Assembly: GCA_037951165.1 (NCBI GenBank)
Contig: JBBDHG010000015.1
Coordinates: 10,334,501-10,398,500 of the forward strand
Origin: Lophius americanus
Lineage: Eukaryota > Chordata > Actinopteri > Lophiiformes > Lophiidae
Reading direction: 5' to 3'
Length of the DNA stretch: 64,000 bases
The translations under genes and the position numbers were made by a program. Below are positions 1-11,866 of the stretch, one piece after another. Positions within the stretch are counted from its first letter, which is position 1; each line of letters starts with the position of its first letter. The notes under the pieces are model-generated. The model was not told where the DNA came from. It did no database searches and saw only the letters and a list, made by a program, of their open reading frames with translations.

Positions 1-499
1 ACCGGTTTCTATTTTCCAGCTTTAACATACTGTATGAATTCTGAACTCTGAAAACATTCCGGATTGGGGTCAAGGGTCGGCTTTGCGTCTGACTGCAGAC
101 TGTGAAGCAACAGTCATGTGTCTCTACTATTCTCTTGAAATAACCTCTCGATGACTCCTTAGTCATTAAGTTAACGCTTCTGGGGTTCACCCAGTGATTC
201 AGTCATTTTTCAATTTTTCATGAATGAGGCTGGTTGGAAAATGACAACCAGCATCAACAGACATTTAAACTTTAATGCTCTATTTCTTTAAACAAGCATT
301 TAAGATGAATAAAGAATGCTGAAGGAGCAAAGCTGCAGACACATTTTACACAAAGATTCAGAACCAGTCCAATTCCTCACAGCAGCAGCTGAGGGACACC
401 AACCCTCAACTCTCTGAATGAATTATGACAAGGTGTTGTTCTTTCCTCCCTCCCTCTGTCTTCTGTCTTCCGGGAACACTAATAGGCTCCACGCAGAGT

Positions 500-773
500 A
501 ATGTGACCAATTGAATCATCCTCACCCCAAACCTGGAGGCTGCAGATCGTTGCAGCAGAGAGCGCCGCGTTCAGTCCGCCTCCCACACCAAGATCGACCT
601 CTCTGGAGTGCGTTCCTGCACAGGACCCCTCTGGGAATTTACACCCTGTCCTCCGAGGAACTGGTGAAACTATTTCGAACAGCTTTGGCTCTTTTGCCCA
701 TTTGGCAGACCTCAGATCCTCTCCAGGGTGAAAAGGTCAGAAGGCCCTTGTTGAGCCATATCTGCAGCTGTAG
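500..773 (+). promoter_or_regulatory. kcnj13: Putative kcnj13 promoter and non-coding first exon
   Basis: The segment ends in a near-consensus donor (CTGTAG|GTGAGT, GT at 774-775). A CCAAT-type box (GACCAATTG) lies at about 504-512. No ATG-started reading frame of note crosses it. The first coding exon of kcnj13 begins with an acceptor at 7958-7959, so an upstream non-coding exon must exist and this is the best donor I see. Zebrafish kcnj13 also has a 5' non-coding exon (established knowledge). Assignment to kcnj13 rather than another transcript is inference, and the transcription start is not defined. Confidence 0.4.
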
Positions 774-3700
774 GTGAGTACAAACTCCAGAGCCGAGACC
801 CTGATACCAGGACGGCACAGAAATGATCCAATCAGTTTCAGTTATTCGACTTTTTAACCCACTATATCAAACAGGGTTTGTGTAATAACATATAGATTAC
901 ATGTATATTACAATAAATGAATGTTTTTATCAGCTAAAATCCTTTTTTAACAGAATATAAAACAGGCATGAGGTATGGACAGGATGGTATTTGGAGCGTA
1001 TTTATTACTGCAGTGATTTAGATGCTGATTACCATATCACACAGTTCTATGTGTCATACTATGGCATTAAGTATGCATAGAAGTGAACAGCTGCACGCTG
1101 AATGTTACATAAACTCTCCTGCAACCCTCCATAAAGAAACATTAACTCAAAGAAATGAGAAAATGGCTGACTAGGTACCGTCTTGCACAGTCGTCACTAC
1201 TCGGAGATGACTACAGTTAGTATAAATATTCCCCTGCCTCAGGGGGCTTCATGCTCCTCAGAGCAGCTAACAAAGTGCCACTTGTTTGGAAACATTTTTG
1301 TTAGTCTCCTTCATAATGGATTATTACATCAAATTGGAGAGGATTACCTGTTTTCTTACTGAGGATTACAGCAACTCAACAGTAAAATTGAACATTCCCT
1401 TATTCATATATCAAAATGAAAAGGGGAAAGTAAGCAAAGGCACAGTGAAGAATTATTTCCCCTCTGGCTTCCTACGATGAAGACTTCATCATTGGACAAA
1501 ATTTGATTTTGTATTATTTCTAGTTCGGGAAAGCATCTCTGTTTGGTATGCACTACTCTTCGGTGCCCCTTGTGGTCCAGATCTACCATTCTGTACACAT
1601 GTGTGTACAGAACGTGTGGACATGTTTCAGGTGATGGTGAACTCACAGATGGATATGGCACACCTAGTCTGGTCCATCTTTTGCTTCCTCTGTATAGGCT
1701 AGGACTCTAGTCACCTTGTTTTGTCCTGGGTGGTAAGTAGCAACCAGGGGTAACGGGGCACTGGAAAGGTTTGGAAGGGATTTCCTATTGGCATGATATA
1801 AAAAGTTAATAATGTCTGAAATAGTGTTAAGGGTTCCACAATAGTTGGCTCTCAGATGCAGATGATCCTGTTTTGATTCTCACCATTTCCGGAATGTTGC
1901 TTTCATTTTAAACGACTGTCCACCATGACCAACTTTTGAACATGAGGAAGGTTGTAAGTGTCCCCATAGATCGGTTGCCCACCTTTTCTACTGCCCAAAC
2001 TCCCCAGGAAGGTGCTTCACATTTGAGCATGGAATAAAATGCTCACGCTCTTATCCATTTTAATTCTTCTGGTGTAAGCCTCCCGTCCATAGTCAGAGGA
2101 TTCAGCTAAATTGGCTGATTATGGTAACATATTAGCAGCATTCTGAGCTTTCAGTGTCTTAATCTCTGTTAAAATTGATTGAGTCTATAGAGTATCTGTT
2201 GCACGCAATGTTTCCACGACAGGAAGGACCTTACTCTACCATGACGCAAGATCCAAGAAGGTTTCCAGGTTCATTATCATCAAAACCGACTCAATGTCGC
2301 CTGTACTTGAATCTCTGCTGGGGGGAATCAGATAAATTAGGGGGGCTTGTCAGGGCTTGGAGCAGTGATTGTTTTTTCCTCCTGAGGGCAGAAACCGATT
2401 TATCATGATCAGTTCTCTTTGCTCTCTGACCAAACTTCTGGTGGTGGTTGGAATATACGGCAAAGTACGAACAGTCTTTGCCTCTCTGTGCTTTTACTGT
2501 GTTATAAAGCATTGTCTATGCATTTCACAATGCCATAGCAGAGTCACAAAACTCCAAGGTGGAAACCATTACATTTTTGAGTGGATCCATATAGAAAGGA
2601 TTTTTTTCACCATTTTCATCTATTACACATTAACTACCTTGATGGATTTGTCAGAACTTTGGAGTTGGCCAATGAAGCAGAAGGTGTGGTCATCTTCTGG
2701 AACTTCTGGAAGGATTACCATTAAAGTGGTGGGAATGTACTAAGGAACACATCCATTTCTTCTTTTCCTCTAACTGCTTATCCAGTGAATTTCTTTCACT
2801 TACTGTGATATTACAAGATAAGGTTTGTATAATTTATAATCAATAAAGTATGGGGCATGTTCTGAAAATGGTAACATTGAATGTTGGACTTCATTTTGGA
2901 GGTCAGATTTGGGATTTGGTTTAAGTAAGCTACATTAGGGACTGTTTGGCTGTGAATGAGGCATAAATGCAATCTGCTTAGTTTGTTTGTTTGTTGCCCG
3001 AGACTTTGAGCCATATGGAGAGAAACCTTAACATGTATTTTAAAATGAAATGATTTGTTGAGCGTTTAATAACTTGACTTTAATTACTAGCTCTGTTTGT
3101 TTTGGTGAAGAGGGTGCCTCAGTCAATAATTTCACTATCAGTTAAAACCCTGTGGTCAATGAACACTGAGTGCCTCGTGACCTTTCAACAAACTATTGAT
3201 GGAAATAACTGGGGATCTTTTGCTACATGGGTGGATACTCACAAATACTTACAGAGAGTGTTTTTGGTTGGAAGATTATTTTTGTTTTGTTTTTTACCAG
3301 CGTTATATAGGCTGTTATAGTAGCATTCATTTTCAAATAGCCCAGTTTGTGAAAAAAAACCCCAACAATTATCAGATCAGTTACATGTCTCTGTCTCAAA
3401 GTACTGAATATCAATTTATTTGAATAAAATTGGTGCTAAACGTTGAAGTAAAACTGTAATCTGAAAAGTAATATGTAACTACAGATGTCAGACAAATTTA
3501 GAGGAGTTAGAGAGGACAATATTTCCCTCTGAGATTTGGTGGAGTAGCTAAAAATGGACTTAATCCAGGAATGTGCGAGTACCTAAGACTTGTACTCAAC
3601 CCAAACCCATTTCTAAGAAAATAAATTAAATTATTGGTAAGTAAAATCGACCAAATTATGCAGAACATGGAAAACATTTCTGAAATATTATTTTATTACT

Positions 3701-6700
3701 AATTCTTGTCACAGATCCCTAATGTTACTTATATAGTTACTTTCATATGTATGCATATGTTTTAAATTGTGACTGTAAATTTCCAATTACATTCCATGAG
3801 TTACTAATCGGAGAGTTATGGCACCCGTGAACAGAGACCCCAAAGAGTTGATATCAATATTTCCTCTCAGGACATGAAGCTTTTATGTGCCCATGCTCTG
3901 TGCACCTTTGTGACTGACTGTCGGGTGATGGCTCTGACAAAATGATCATCTAGAGCAACAATGCCTGTCATGTGACCAACTTGCAGAGTAACATCAGCCT
4001 GCTGTTTGATGTTAGCAGCCCCCACCTCCCCGACCCAACTCCATCACAAAGTTGACAACACATCAACCCAACAACTCTTAAGTCCCTGTTGGTTGGTGTT
4101 TGCTTCACAGATGAAGAACCAAGAACGTATTCATGCGTTTCATATTTTTAAACTGCTTGCTTAAGGAGAAAATTGAATCTGGGTTTTTTCTTTTGTGTAT
4201 TTATTGCACCGACAATTCTTGCAGGTGCACGATGAATGTATGCAGAGAAGGATGGTAGATATATGTATACTTTTTTTGGTGAAGAAGAGGAGTGGAGAGC
4301 CATGCAGTGCAGTAAGTTTAAAGCTCCCTGCAGATGAAAGTCACATTCCTACTCTGCATGTCGTGTGTTCCTCAGACAGATTCCCAGCTGGGACCTGCTC
4401 TAATCTCCTGGCAACAATATTGACATAGAAATAGAGACTCTGACGAGGACAGGGCTCTAGCTGTCCGTCTGTCAGGGCTGCACATACATCTGGTGCTCAG
4501 AGTTTTACTGCAGTTGACATTTGTTTACAGTAGATGTGCAGTGATCCTATAGTTCAAGTTTAGACTCAGCGGCTTAACCTCTTCCATTCTACTAGTGTTT
4601 AAGTGCAAAAAAACATCTAAAGTTACATTCCCAAGTTAGACTGAGTAAAGCTAAAAGCCAATCTATCTACATGAGTAGTGTCTCGGCAGAAAGAGGACAC
4701 TCCTAAGCGTTGTGTGAAATGATGGCAAACACTGAAGGTAGCTTTTGATTTTTGTCAACCGGAAGTTAAGAATATATTTCCACATAAATTACCTGTTGGA
4801 GGAAAAGGAAGTGCAAAGCTGCCGATGGTAACTGATAACGCTGCTGTGACTGATTCATGGAGTTGATGGTCTGTGAGGACCTGAGGAGGTGGAGTGCAGG
4901 CGTACCAGCAGCATGAATGAAGTGGATGGATGGAGGGACTGATATTTAAAAAGACAGCAGCTAATTGATATGCTAACGATGAATGTCATCGTGATATTGA
5001 ATAGATGTGGCCGGCCGATGAGAATAGCTGATATCAATTGACGCCCCAGATCGTGAAGTGAGTATGTTTGCTTGAGTGTATATGAAAGATGTGGTTTGAG
5101 AATTAACGTTGCCCAGTCTGTGAAGGGCATATTCTCTCTGACTGACACATAGATTTTCATTAGGCTTTCAATCCGAAACACAGGTCAGACGACCCGTTTA
5201 GATGCTAGTAACTCCGTCAGAGTTTTCCGGGTTTGTTGCTCACGCTCTACCTCTCTTACGCTGTGGGTCAGACAAGCTGACCGTGCATTGGTCGATCCCA
5301 CCTCCTTGGCATTGACATTCCACTGCAGAGCTTGGCATCCAGTGAATATAGTATTTAGTAGAAAATATTTTTGTGGACTACATGTCTATACTTAAGTCTT
5401 GTCTTTTTTGTCAACGTGTATGTTGACAAAAAAGTCAAAGATAATATTTAATCTGCATTGCAGAAAAAAAACAATGATTCTTTTTGTACAAAATGGCTTA
5501 CATTACCTTCCCTTTAACAGAGGAAGAAATGGCGGGCTCTAGTTATATGACGCTGAAATTAGGCAAGACACAAAGATTAGATACATTATTTATTTATGGT
5601 CCATCAGAAATTGAGATCCCACAAGCAATCAGTGCAGGCACATGCATGTACACACACATTAAAAGGTTACCATGAGAGGTGTTAAATGTGACTTACTATC
5701 AGTGTGAAACCTGAACCTTGAAGGATGCCGCTCTGTTTTAGGTAAGAGACAGATAATATGATATGAATATGAATGATATTGACGATGATTGTGGAATTGG
5801 TTTTACTTAAAACTTCTGAGTTACTCCTTCTCCTATGATATCAAAACCTGTCCAGAGCCATGTTTTAAATATTCATTTTTAAAGTGTGAGCTTCCCTGAA
5901 TTCTATGAGCGGCTCCTATGCCAGCGGTGAAATGTCTTTCGCTGACACTTTTGCACACTTCATCACACTTATTTTGATTTTTCAAGTGAATATAATGATC
6001 TGCACTGTTGGTGTTTAATGAGGTTTTATGATGTATTATAAGTAAACAGGTGTGTTTTAAGTTGCTCTGAAGCATTGCTTCGTCAATATCATAACATGTA
6101 GAGGAGGGGAGAGGGCTTGTAAAGATGAACTCATACAACAAGTTGCTGTCATCATAATGTTTTGGGGGTTTTTTGGTCTTGTTGTCGGCCTCCACTGCCC
6201 ATGCTCCTAAGCAGTTACTGATTAATGGAGATAATGACTCTGATCATAGAGCCTTTCTTTCCATTGCATGTTAATCTGTTTGCCACATGCAAAACTCTCC
6301 TAGTGCATTCCATCATTAATTAACGTTGTAGCAGATAGTACTGATTGATATTATTAAATGACAAAGACCGGAATACAAAGAAGTAGTATAGGGATTCATA
6401 GCGATGTGAACACAATAACTCAAAAAGGATTTCATGGTCTATTTTCAAACGTCATAGCCCCATAGACCTTAGTGCGAGGAAGAACTTGATTGATTTCGGT
6501 AGAAATCAGTTGTATATTTCCATCATAAAGGCATTGACTTTAGGAGATCTGTCTTGAAAATATAACATTTGAATCTAATAGTTTGTATGTTACGCACTGG
6601 GGCAGCTTTTTTTTACTGAAAAATACTGTATTCTGGACATTACTCCAAAACGTTTTAATAGATCATTTTCCAATTTTTTACCCTAACAGGCCTTAATGTG

Positions 6701-7959
6701 AAGAATAACTTAATTGTTTTTTTTTTAAAGGTGTGCCATCTATTTTTTACAATAGGGGGGGCTTTAGTTCGAAGCGTTTTTGGGCCATAATTTCGCAACT
6801 GTTGGTCCGATTTAGTCCAAATTTGGTCCATATGAATTCCCTCCAGGAGATCTATCGTTTCTATTTACACTTGTATATGTCATGTTTTACTTTCAATGAT
6901 TTAAGCAAATCTTGGAAGCAACCACAAGTTTACATGCAGACCGGTGAAAAAAAAAGAAGAAAACAAAGGGACATAACTTCATAATCAACATTTAATTTGA
7001 CAAGTTCAATCAGGGGAATTACTTGTACATTTTAAGGGGCTGGGGACCTTTCGGGGATATACCCTTGTTGACGGGAATGTCATCCTTGTTCGTTGCAGTT
7101 ATCAGAAAAATTTGTATTTCAGTGCTAAATTTTATATCTCATCAAACAACAACAATAAAATTTTTCTTCCACAACTTTCTGACTTTGCTGACACCATCTA
7201 AAAACAAGATGAAAGTTAGTTAATTATGGATAAGATTTTTTTTCATTTCACTGAATATCTATTTTTTGTGTAATTTGTAATATGGTGCTAGTTTGTGACA
7301 GTTACTATTTAAAAAGTGTGACCTAGATTTGTGAGAAAAACCATGGATTAGCAATAATCCTGGTAGCAAGTCAGGCAATGCAGTAATAAAAACATTCCCT
7401 TTGGTTTTAGGGTTGTGGGAATGTTCTCGTGCAGCAAAAAGTATGTAACCAAATCTATTTGGCATGTACAGCTTCAAACCACAAATGATTTGATAAATAT
7501 AACACATCACATCGTCCATTGAAAATCCATGTTGTTCCACATTACAAATTAAAAGCTTTCACTGTGAGAGCCACTGACTAAGCAGCAAGAAATCTTCTGG
7601 ATCCAGTAGTGCCTGGAAAAATCATCTTTTCCTTATTTCAGGGGTAAGTCCTGCATAATATCTCCTTGAAATTCATAAACAGATTGAGATATTTTGCCAT
7701 CTATCAAATCAACAAAGACAGTCTGAATCAATTTCAAACACAGAACATGAATTTAGACATTGTTTATTTAATTGGGAATGTAGTTGTTACAGGTGACATT
7801 GGATATCCCCTCCTTTCAGTCTTTGTACAAGCCTATCCTAGAACATGTAACTGCCTTTATACTGAACATAAACATGTTGATGACATAGACAGTGACTGAT
7901 TATCGTGCCTCAAACCCTCACAAATCTTATGAAATAACACTGGGGGTCTTTCGTTTCAG
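774..7959 (+). other. Putative kcnj13 5' intron; no coding content recognised
   Basis: About 7.2 kb of AT-rich DNA between the candidate first exon and the exon holding the start codon. All open frames are short and lack recognisable protein signatures. The only distinct structure I can support is a 15-bp-arm hairpin at 5401-5436. Two loosely similar stretches occur near 6455-6500 and 6685-6720 (both read like CCTTA-TG-GAAGAA-AACTT), possibly an old duplication. Confidence 0.4.
5401..5436. repeat. Inverted repeat: 15-bp arms, 6-nt loop
   Basis: The left arm at 5401-5415 (GTCTTTTTTGTCAAC) pairs with the right arm at 5422-5436 with 14 of 15 positions matching, around the loop GTGTAT. It stands alone in non-coding DNA with no associated open frame. 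It could be a cruciform-prone site or the relic of a very small MITE. Confidence 0.75.
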
Positions 7960-8005
7960 GATCATCCTCCCATTGTGATACCCTGTCTGAGGTCAACCTT
8001 CAACC

Positions 8006-8522
8006 ATGACGACCAAACCGAACAAAACTGTTCTGGGAAGCAAGGCTTCTTCTTCTCCGCTCTTGTCCTCTCCAGCCCGCCAACGCTTGGTCACCAAAGA
8101 CGGACATTGTGCTCTCCTTCCACCTATGTACTCTTCAAGCTTGTGGCGCGGAGCCTCAGGCAGAGCCTGGCGGCTACTCTTGCAGGACCTTTGGGGACTT
8201 TTGGTTGGTCTGCGCTGGAGGTGGGTCCTGTTGTCCTTCTGTGCCTCTTTCCTGGCCCATTGGTTGCTGTTTGCTTGCCTGTGGTACTTGCTGGCCCACC
8301 TGAATGGAGACCTTGCTGTACAGGATCATGATGCTCCCCCACAGGGGCATGTGGTTTGTGTGAAGCACATTACCAGCTTCACTGCCGCCTTCTCCTTCTC
8401 TCTGGAAACACAGCTGACCATCGGTTATGGCACTATGTTCCCCAGTGGGGATTGTCCCAGTGCCATAGCATTGCTGGCTGTGCAGATGTTGCTGGGGCTC
8501 ATGCTAGAAGCATTCATCACAG
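8006..8522 (+). CDS. kcnj13: kcnj13 coding exon 1 (N-terminus, TM1, pore, TM2)
   Basis: The exon holds the start codon, the VTKDGH motif near residue 29, both membrane helices and the pore. The donor is ACAG|GTACAA at 8523, with one base of the next codon left over (phase 1). The transcribed exon probably begins at 7960, after the acceptor TTTCGTTTCAG. Confidence 0.95.
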
Positions 8523-10895
8523 GTACAAGTCTCTAATTCCTAAAGTCTAATTTCCCTTCATACATATTATTTATTGTCATGGTTTTCCCTTTTAATGTTG
8601 TGCTGATAACGCACTACTTGTCCGTTAAAGCCACGGATATGGCATGCCAAGGTTTTCTTCATCTCTACAGCATCTCTATCTGCAGCTTAACACCAGTAAA
8701 ACAGTTGACACCCGGCATATTGCAAAACAAATTCTGCCATCTGCTGGTTTACTACCTGAACACACCGGTCCTCCTGCAACCAACCTTGCTGTTTAGTTTT
8801 ATAGTCATTCTTTATAATAGAAATATTTGAAAAATATACTGAATTAATCCTTCAAGGAGAATCTCAGCCACAAATCTTTGAATCGTTTTCCGAATGTAAA
8901 GAACTCAACTGTCAGACTTTTAACAAGATCCAAAAGAAGTGGCCACATTCTGAATGTGTTAGCATCCTTTCCCCTGGCGCTGAGTATGTCCCAGAATTTA
9001 AGATCTTACTATTGACTTTTAATGTACTATATGGCCTGTCCTCAAGCTACTTATCTGAACTTTTCGTATAAATGAACCACTACATAGTTTGCCACCTTTA
9101 GGGAGAATGTGTTACATCTGTCCCCGAGGCACAGCTCACAACTAGACGTGATCAGCATTCACAGACAAAGCCTAGAAGCAATGGAATAAGCTGCTCGAGG
9201 TAACCATGTCGGCAGAAACAGTGAACTCTTCTAAAGGTGCTTTGTGTAAAGCCTTTTTGTAAATAAAGAGAAGTATAGTATTCATAATCACATTTTTATA
9301 GTTTTTCCATGTTAGAATGGTTTAACCAAACACCGGCTGTAAAGAGGGTTTTTGGTGAAATAGGTTGAAGTCGCAAAAAGACTTTGAAGAATTGCCCCAC
9401 CTCTTAAAACCACGGAAGAAGAAAATGATGATGAATACGTTGTTAACTTTTACTTCGTTTTGACAAATGGAGGATCATACTAATATTTAGCAGAAGGAAA
9501 GCAACAGAGTTTGAAACCCGCTGTCAAAGGACACATGAAGACCCGACTCGTGAAACCGTGGAAGGGTAAACTGGTTGGGTTTTCCCAAGTCTATCTTCAA
9601 TTCAACAGGTGAAGAACAGTCACATTGTGATACAAGAAACCCACCGATAACCTCTCCCTGGTGCTGTTTGGAGCCTTATGGGTACGTTAAAGACATCCTA
9701 CGCTCTGGGCTGGCATGGAGAAGTTTATGGGTGAAGACTTCCAGCTTTGATTGTGAACTTTATAGCGCTACCCTGCCTTTGCTGCTTCCCAGAGTCCTGG
9801 ATTCCTCCACTGTGCGGTCCACCATAATCGGAGTCACTTGTGTGGGCTTTGTGGAACCCATCTTCCTCAGCTACGAGCCATCTTTCTGCTTTTGAAATGT
9901 TATATTTAAGTGAGGATATGATTGAATAGGGTTGGTAGAGATAAGGTCTGAGTGTTTCTAGTCTATCTTCATCCACGTATTAATGCTCTTTGATAGTTTC
10001 AAGTAGTTGCTTTTTTCATACAGGCCCGTTTGGTATTAGAGAACCTTTTGGCTCAATAAATACAGTCATTTAAAACATGTATTCTGTTTGCTGATTTTGC
10101 CAGTGTTTCATGGGTCATTTAGGTTTGGTATGTAGTTGGACACTGCTGAAATATTTAATTCATGATATAGTTAAGCAAATTAACATTTACTAGATTTAGA
10201 AAAGGGTGAGTCTGCTACCACACAACTGAGAACTAGTCATAGTATGTATACTACTGGTACTGCCCATCACTGAAAATATCATAATAAAATCCCCTTTTTC
10301 TTCACTTTTAGGTGCATTTGTTGCCAAGATTGCCCGCCCCCAGAAGCGAGCGGGAGCTATTCAATTCAGCCCACATGCAGTTGTGGGCCAACACCAGGGC
10401 CAGAAGTGTCTCATGCTGCGAGCCACCAACCTGCTGCAGCGGCCTCTGGTTGACGTGAAGTTGAGTGCTGTTATCTATGAGGAGCATGAGGGTCAGGCTC
10501 TGCATCAGACCTCTCTGGACTTCCACTTGGATCATCTGGGTCAGCAACCCTGTCCCTTTTTCATCTTTCCACTCACCTTTTACCATCCCCTGGACCGCCG
10601 GAGCCCCCTTTACCCCGCCCTGTGTGAGGGCTTGTCTAACTACTTTGAGTTGGTGGTCTTCCTTTCAGCTTTGCAGGAAGGCACAGGTGACTCATGCCAG
10701 AAGAGAACCTCCTACCTGCGGCAGGAAATACAGTTTGACCGTCGCTTTCTCCCCGCCTTAGTGCTGGATGCTCGGGGAAGATATATGGTGAGCACCCAGC
10801 ATTTTGACACAGCCCACTCAAAGGAGCTTTTGAACAAAGACTGTGTGGTGCAGATCAACGGTGATGGCAGTGACAGGATGGAGCAAGGAAGCTGA
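8006..10895 (+). CDS. kcnj13: Inward-rectifier potassium channel Kir7.1 (two coding exons)
   Basis: The CDS joins 8006-8522 and 10312-10895 (1101 nt, 366 aa; human Kir7.1 has 360). The protein is a two-transmembrane K+ channel subunit that works as a tetramer in the plasma membrane. TM1 lies at about residues 71-97, the selectivity filter TIGYG at 138-142 and TM2 at about 152-172, followed by the cytoplasmic C-terminal domain. Methionine 144, just after the filter, is a Kir7.1 hallmark; other Kir channels carry arginine there. The filter-to-TM2 block (GTMFPSGDCPSAIALL) is nearly identical to what I know of Kir7.1. The start is supported by an in-frame TGA at 7988-7990 and a good ATG context. 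The intron (8523-10311) has GT-AG ends and splits one Gly codon. The N-terminus is roughly 20 residues longer than in human, with a Ser/Ala-rich stretch. In zebrafish this gene governs pigment stripes and fin size (established knowledge). Identification is very secure. Confidence 0.97.
10312..10895 (+). CDS. kcnj13: kcnj13 coding exon 2 (cytoplasmic domain, stop)
   Basis: The acceptor is TTCACTTTTAG at 10301-10311. The reading frame opens with GAFVAKIARPQKR, the junction expected between TM2 and the cytoplasmic Kir domain. It contains FHLD and CPFFIFPLT, conserved in Kir7.1, and FELVVFLSA. It ends at TGA 10893-10895 after a weakly conserved tail. Confidence 0.95.
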
Positions 10896-11117
10896 AGGGG
10901 ATGTCTGAAGTAAAGGGTAATAATGGGACTGATATTTTATCAGAAGTCAAGCCTTCTTGTTTAAATTCAGGTTTACCAAATTAAAGAATTTTAAATCAAA
11001 ATCTATATCAGGCCTGGCTGCTGCAGAAGACTCCTCCCACTCTCCCTGCAATCACCTGGAGTCCTTTGAGCAGCAACTAGGGCATTAACCCCTACTGATT
11101 TCCCATCCCTCAATAAA
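10896..11117 (+). terminator. kcnj13: kcnj13 3' UTR with polyadenylation signal
   Basis: A canonical AATAAA lies at 11112-11117, about 220 nt after the stop codon and followed by a GT-rich stretch (TTGTGTTCTTG). This is the nearest canonical signal, so a short 3' UTR is likely. Confidence 0.6.
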
Positions 11118-11255
11118 TCCAGTTGTGTTCTTGAGTTATCATGAGAGTGATCGAGTCGTATTTGAAAATATTTAGTTCATTTGTGATGGCACAATACATT
11201 TCTAATTCAGTTTCAGTGATCAACATTTTTATCAGTAATACATTATCAAACAACT

Positions 11256-11866
11256 ATAGGGCCCTCCAGAATTATTGGTAACATCAAAATAAAATAAAAT
11301 GAGATGCAAAAAATGTCTTTATTATCTGTAACAATCATCAAATCAGCCTGGATGGGGACAGGCAGAGCCTCTGCCAGGAAACTTAACGTGGGCCATGATT
11401 GGACCTTCCAGCAGGACAATGATCTGAAGCATATCTCAAAATCCACCAAAGAATGGTTGAAAGATCGCAAAATAAAGGTTTTGCCATGGCGATTCCAGTC
11501 ACCGGACCTAAACCCCTCAGAAAATCTGTGAGATAGACTGCAGAGGCGAGTCCATAAGCGTCGACCTGAGAATATGAAGGAGTTGTAGAGTTTCTATATG
11601 GAGGAACAGTCTCAGATCTTCTCCATTTGTTCTCAACCCTCATCACACAGTACAGACGAAGACTCAGGATTTTGACAAAAGGAAGCTGCACAAAATATTA
11701 AATACAGGGTGGGCATATTTGTTTAAATTTACCTTTTTACTTGAGGTAAAGGGTAGATTTTTGTTAATAATTTGAGCCAAAGATGATGGGTTCAGACAAC
11801 AAATACATTTTTTGCATCTCATTTCACACATCGCTTTAAGGCCCCCAATAATTCTGCAGGACCCTG
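11256..11866 (+). mobile_element. Tc1/mariner-like transposon relic with terminal inverted repeats, internally deleted
   Basis: Both ends carry matching inverted repeats: the left end reads TAGGGCCCTCCAGAATTATT and the right end, reverse-complemented, CAGGGTCCTGCAGAATTATT. TA dinucleotides flank both ends (11254-11255 and 11867-11868), as expected of a Tc1 target-site duplication. Similarity between the ends continues inward to AATGAGATGCAAAAAATGT. Between them a + strand frame from about 11304 to 11531 encodes the C-terminal part of a Tc1 transposase: QQDN (second catalytic Asp), then SPDLNPSENL carrying the final Glu 34 residues further on (DD34E spacing). In-frame stops follow and the N-terminal half is missing, so it is dead. 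At 611 bp it is well short of a full element (about 1.2-1.6 kb). Confidence 0.88.

Noticed and set aside
511..777. 88-codon open frame near the left end
   Set aside because: It begins at TTG with no ATG, ends exactly at a splice donor and shows no protein family signature; better explained as a non-coding exon.
1404..2743. Series of short minus- and plus-strand frames that might be a retroelement
   Set aside because: No catalytic motif, no terminal repeats and many stops; not enough to support a call.
10308..10586. Antisense open frame over kcnj13 exon 2
   Set aside because: It is a shadow of the conserved Kir7.1 coding sequence on the other strand.
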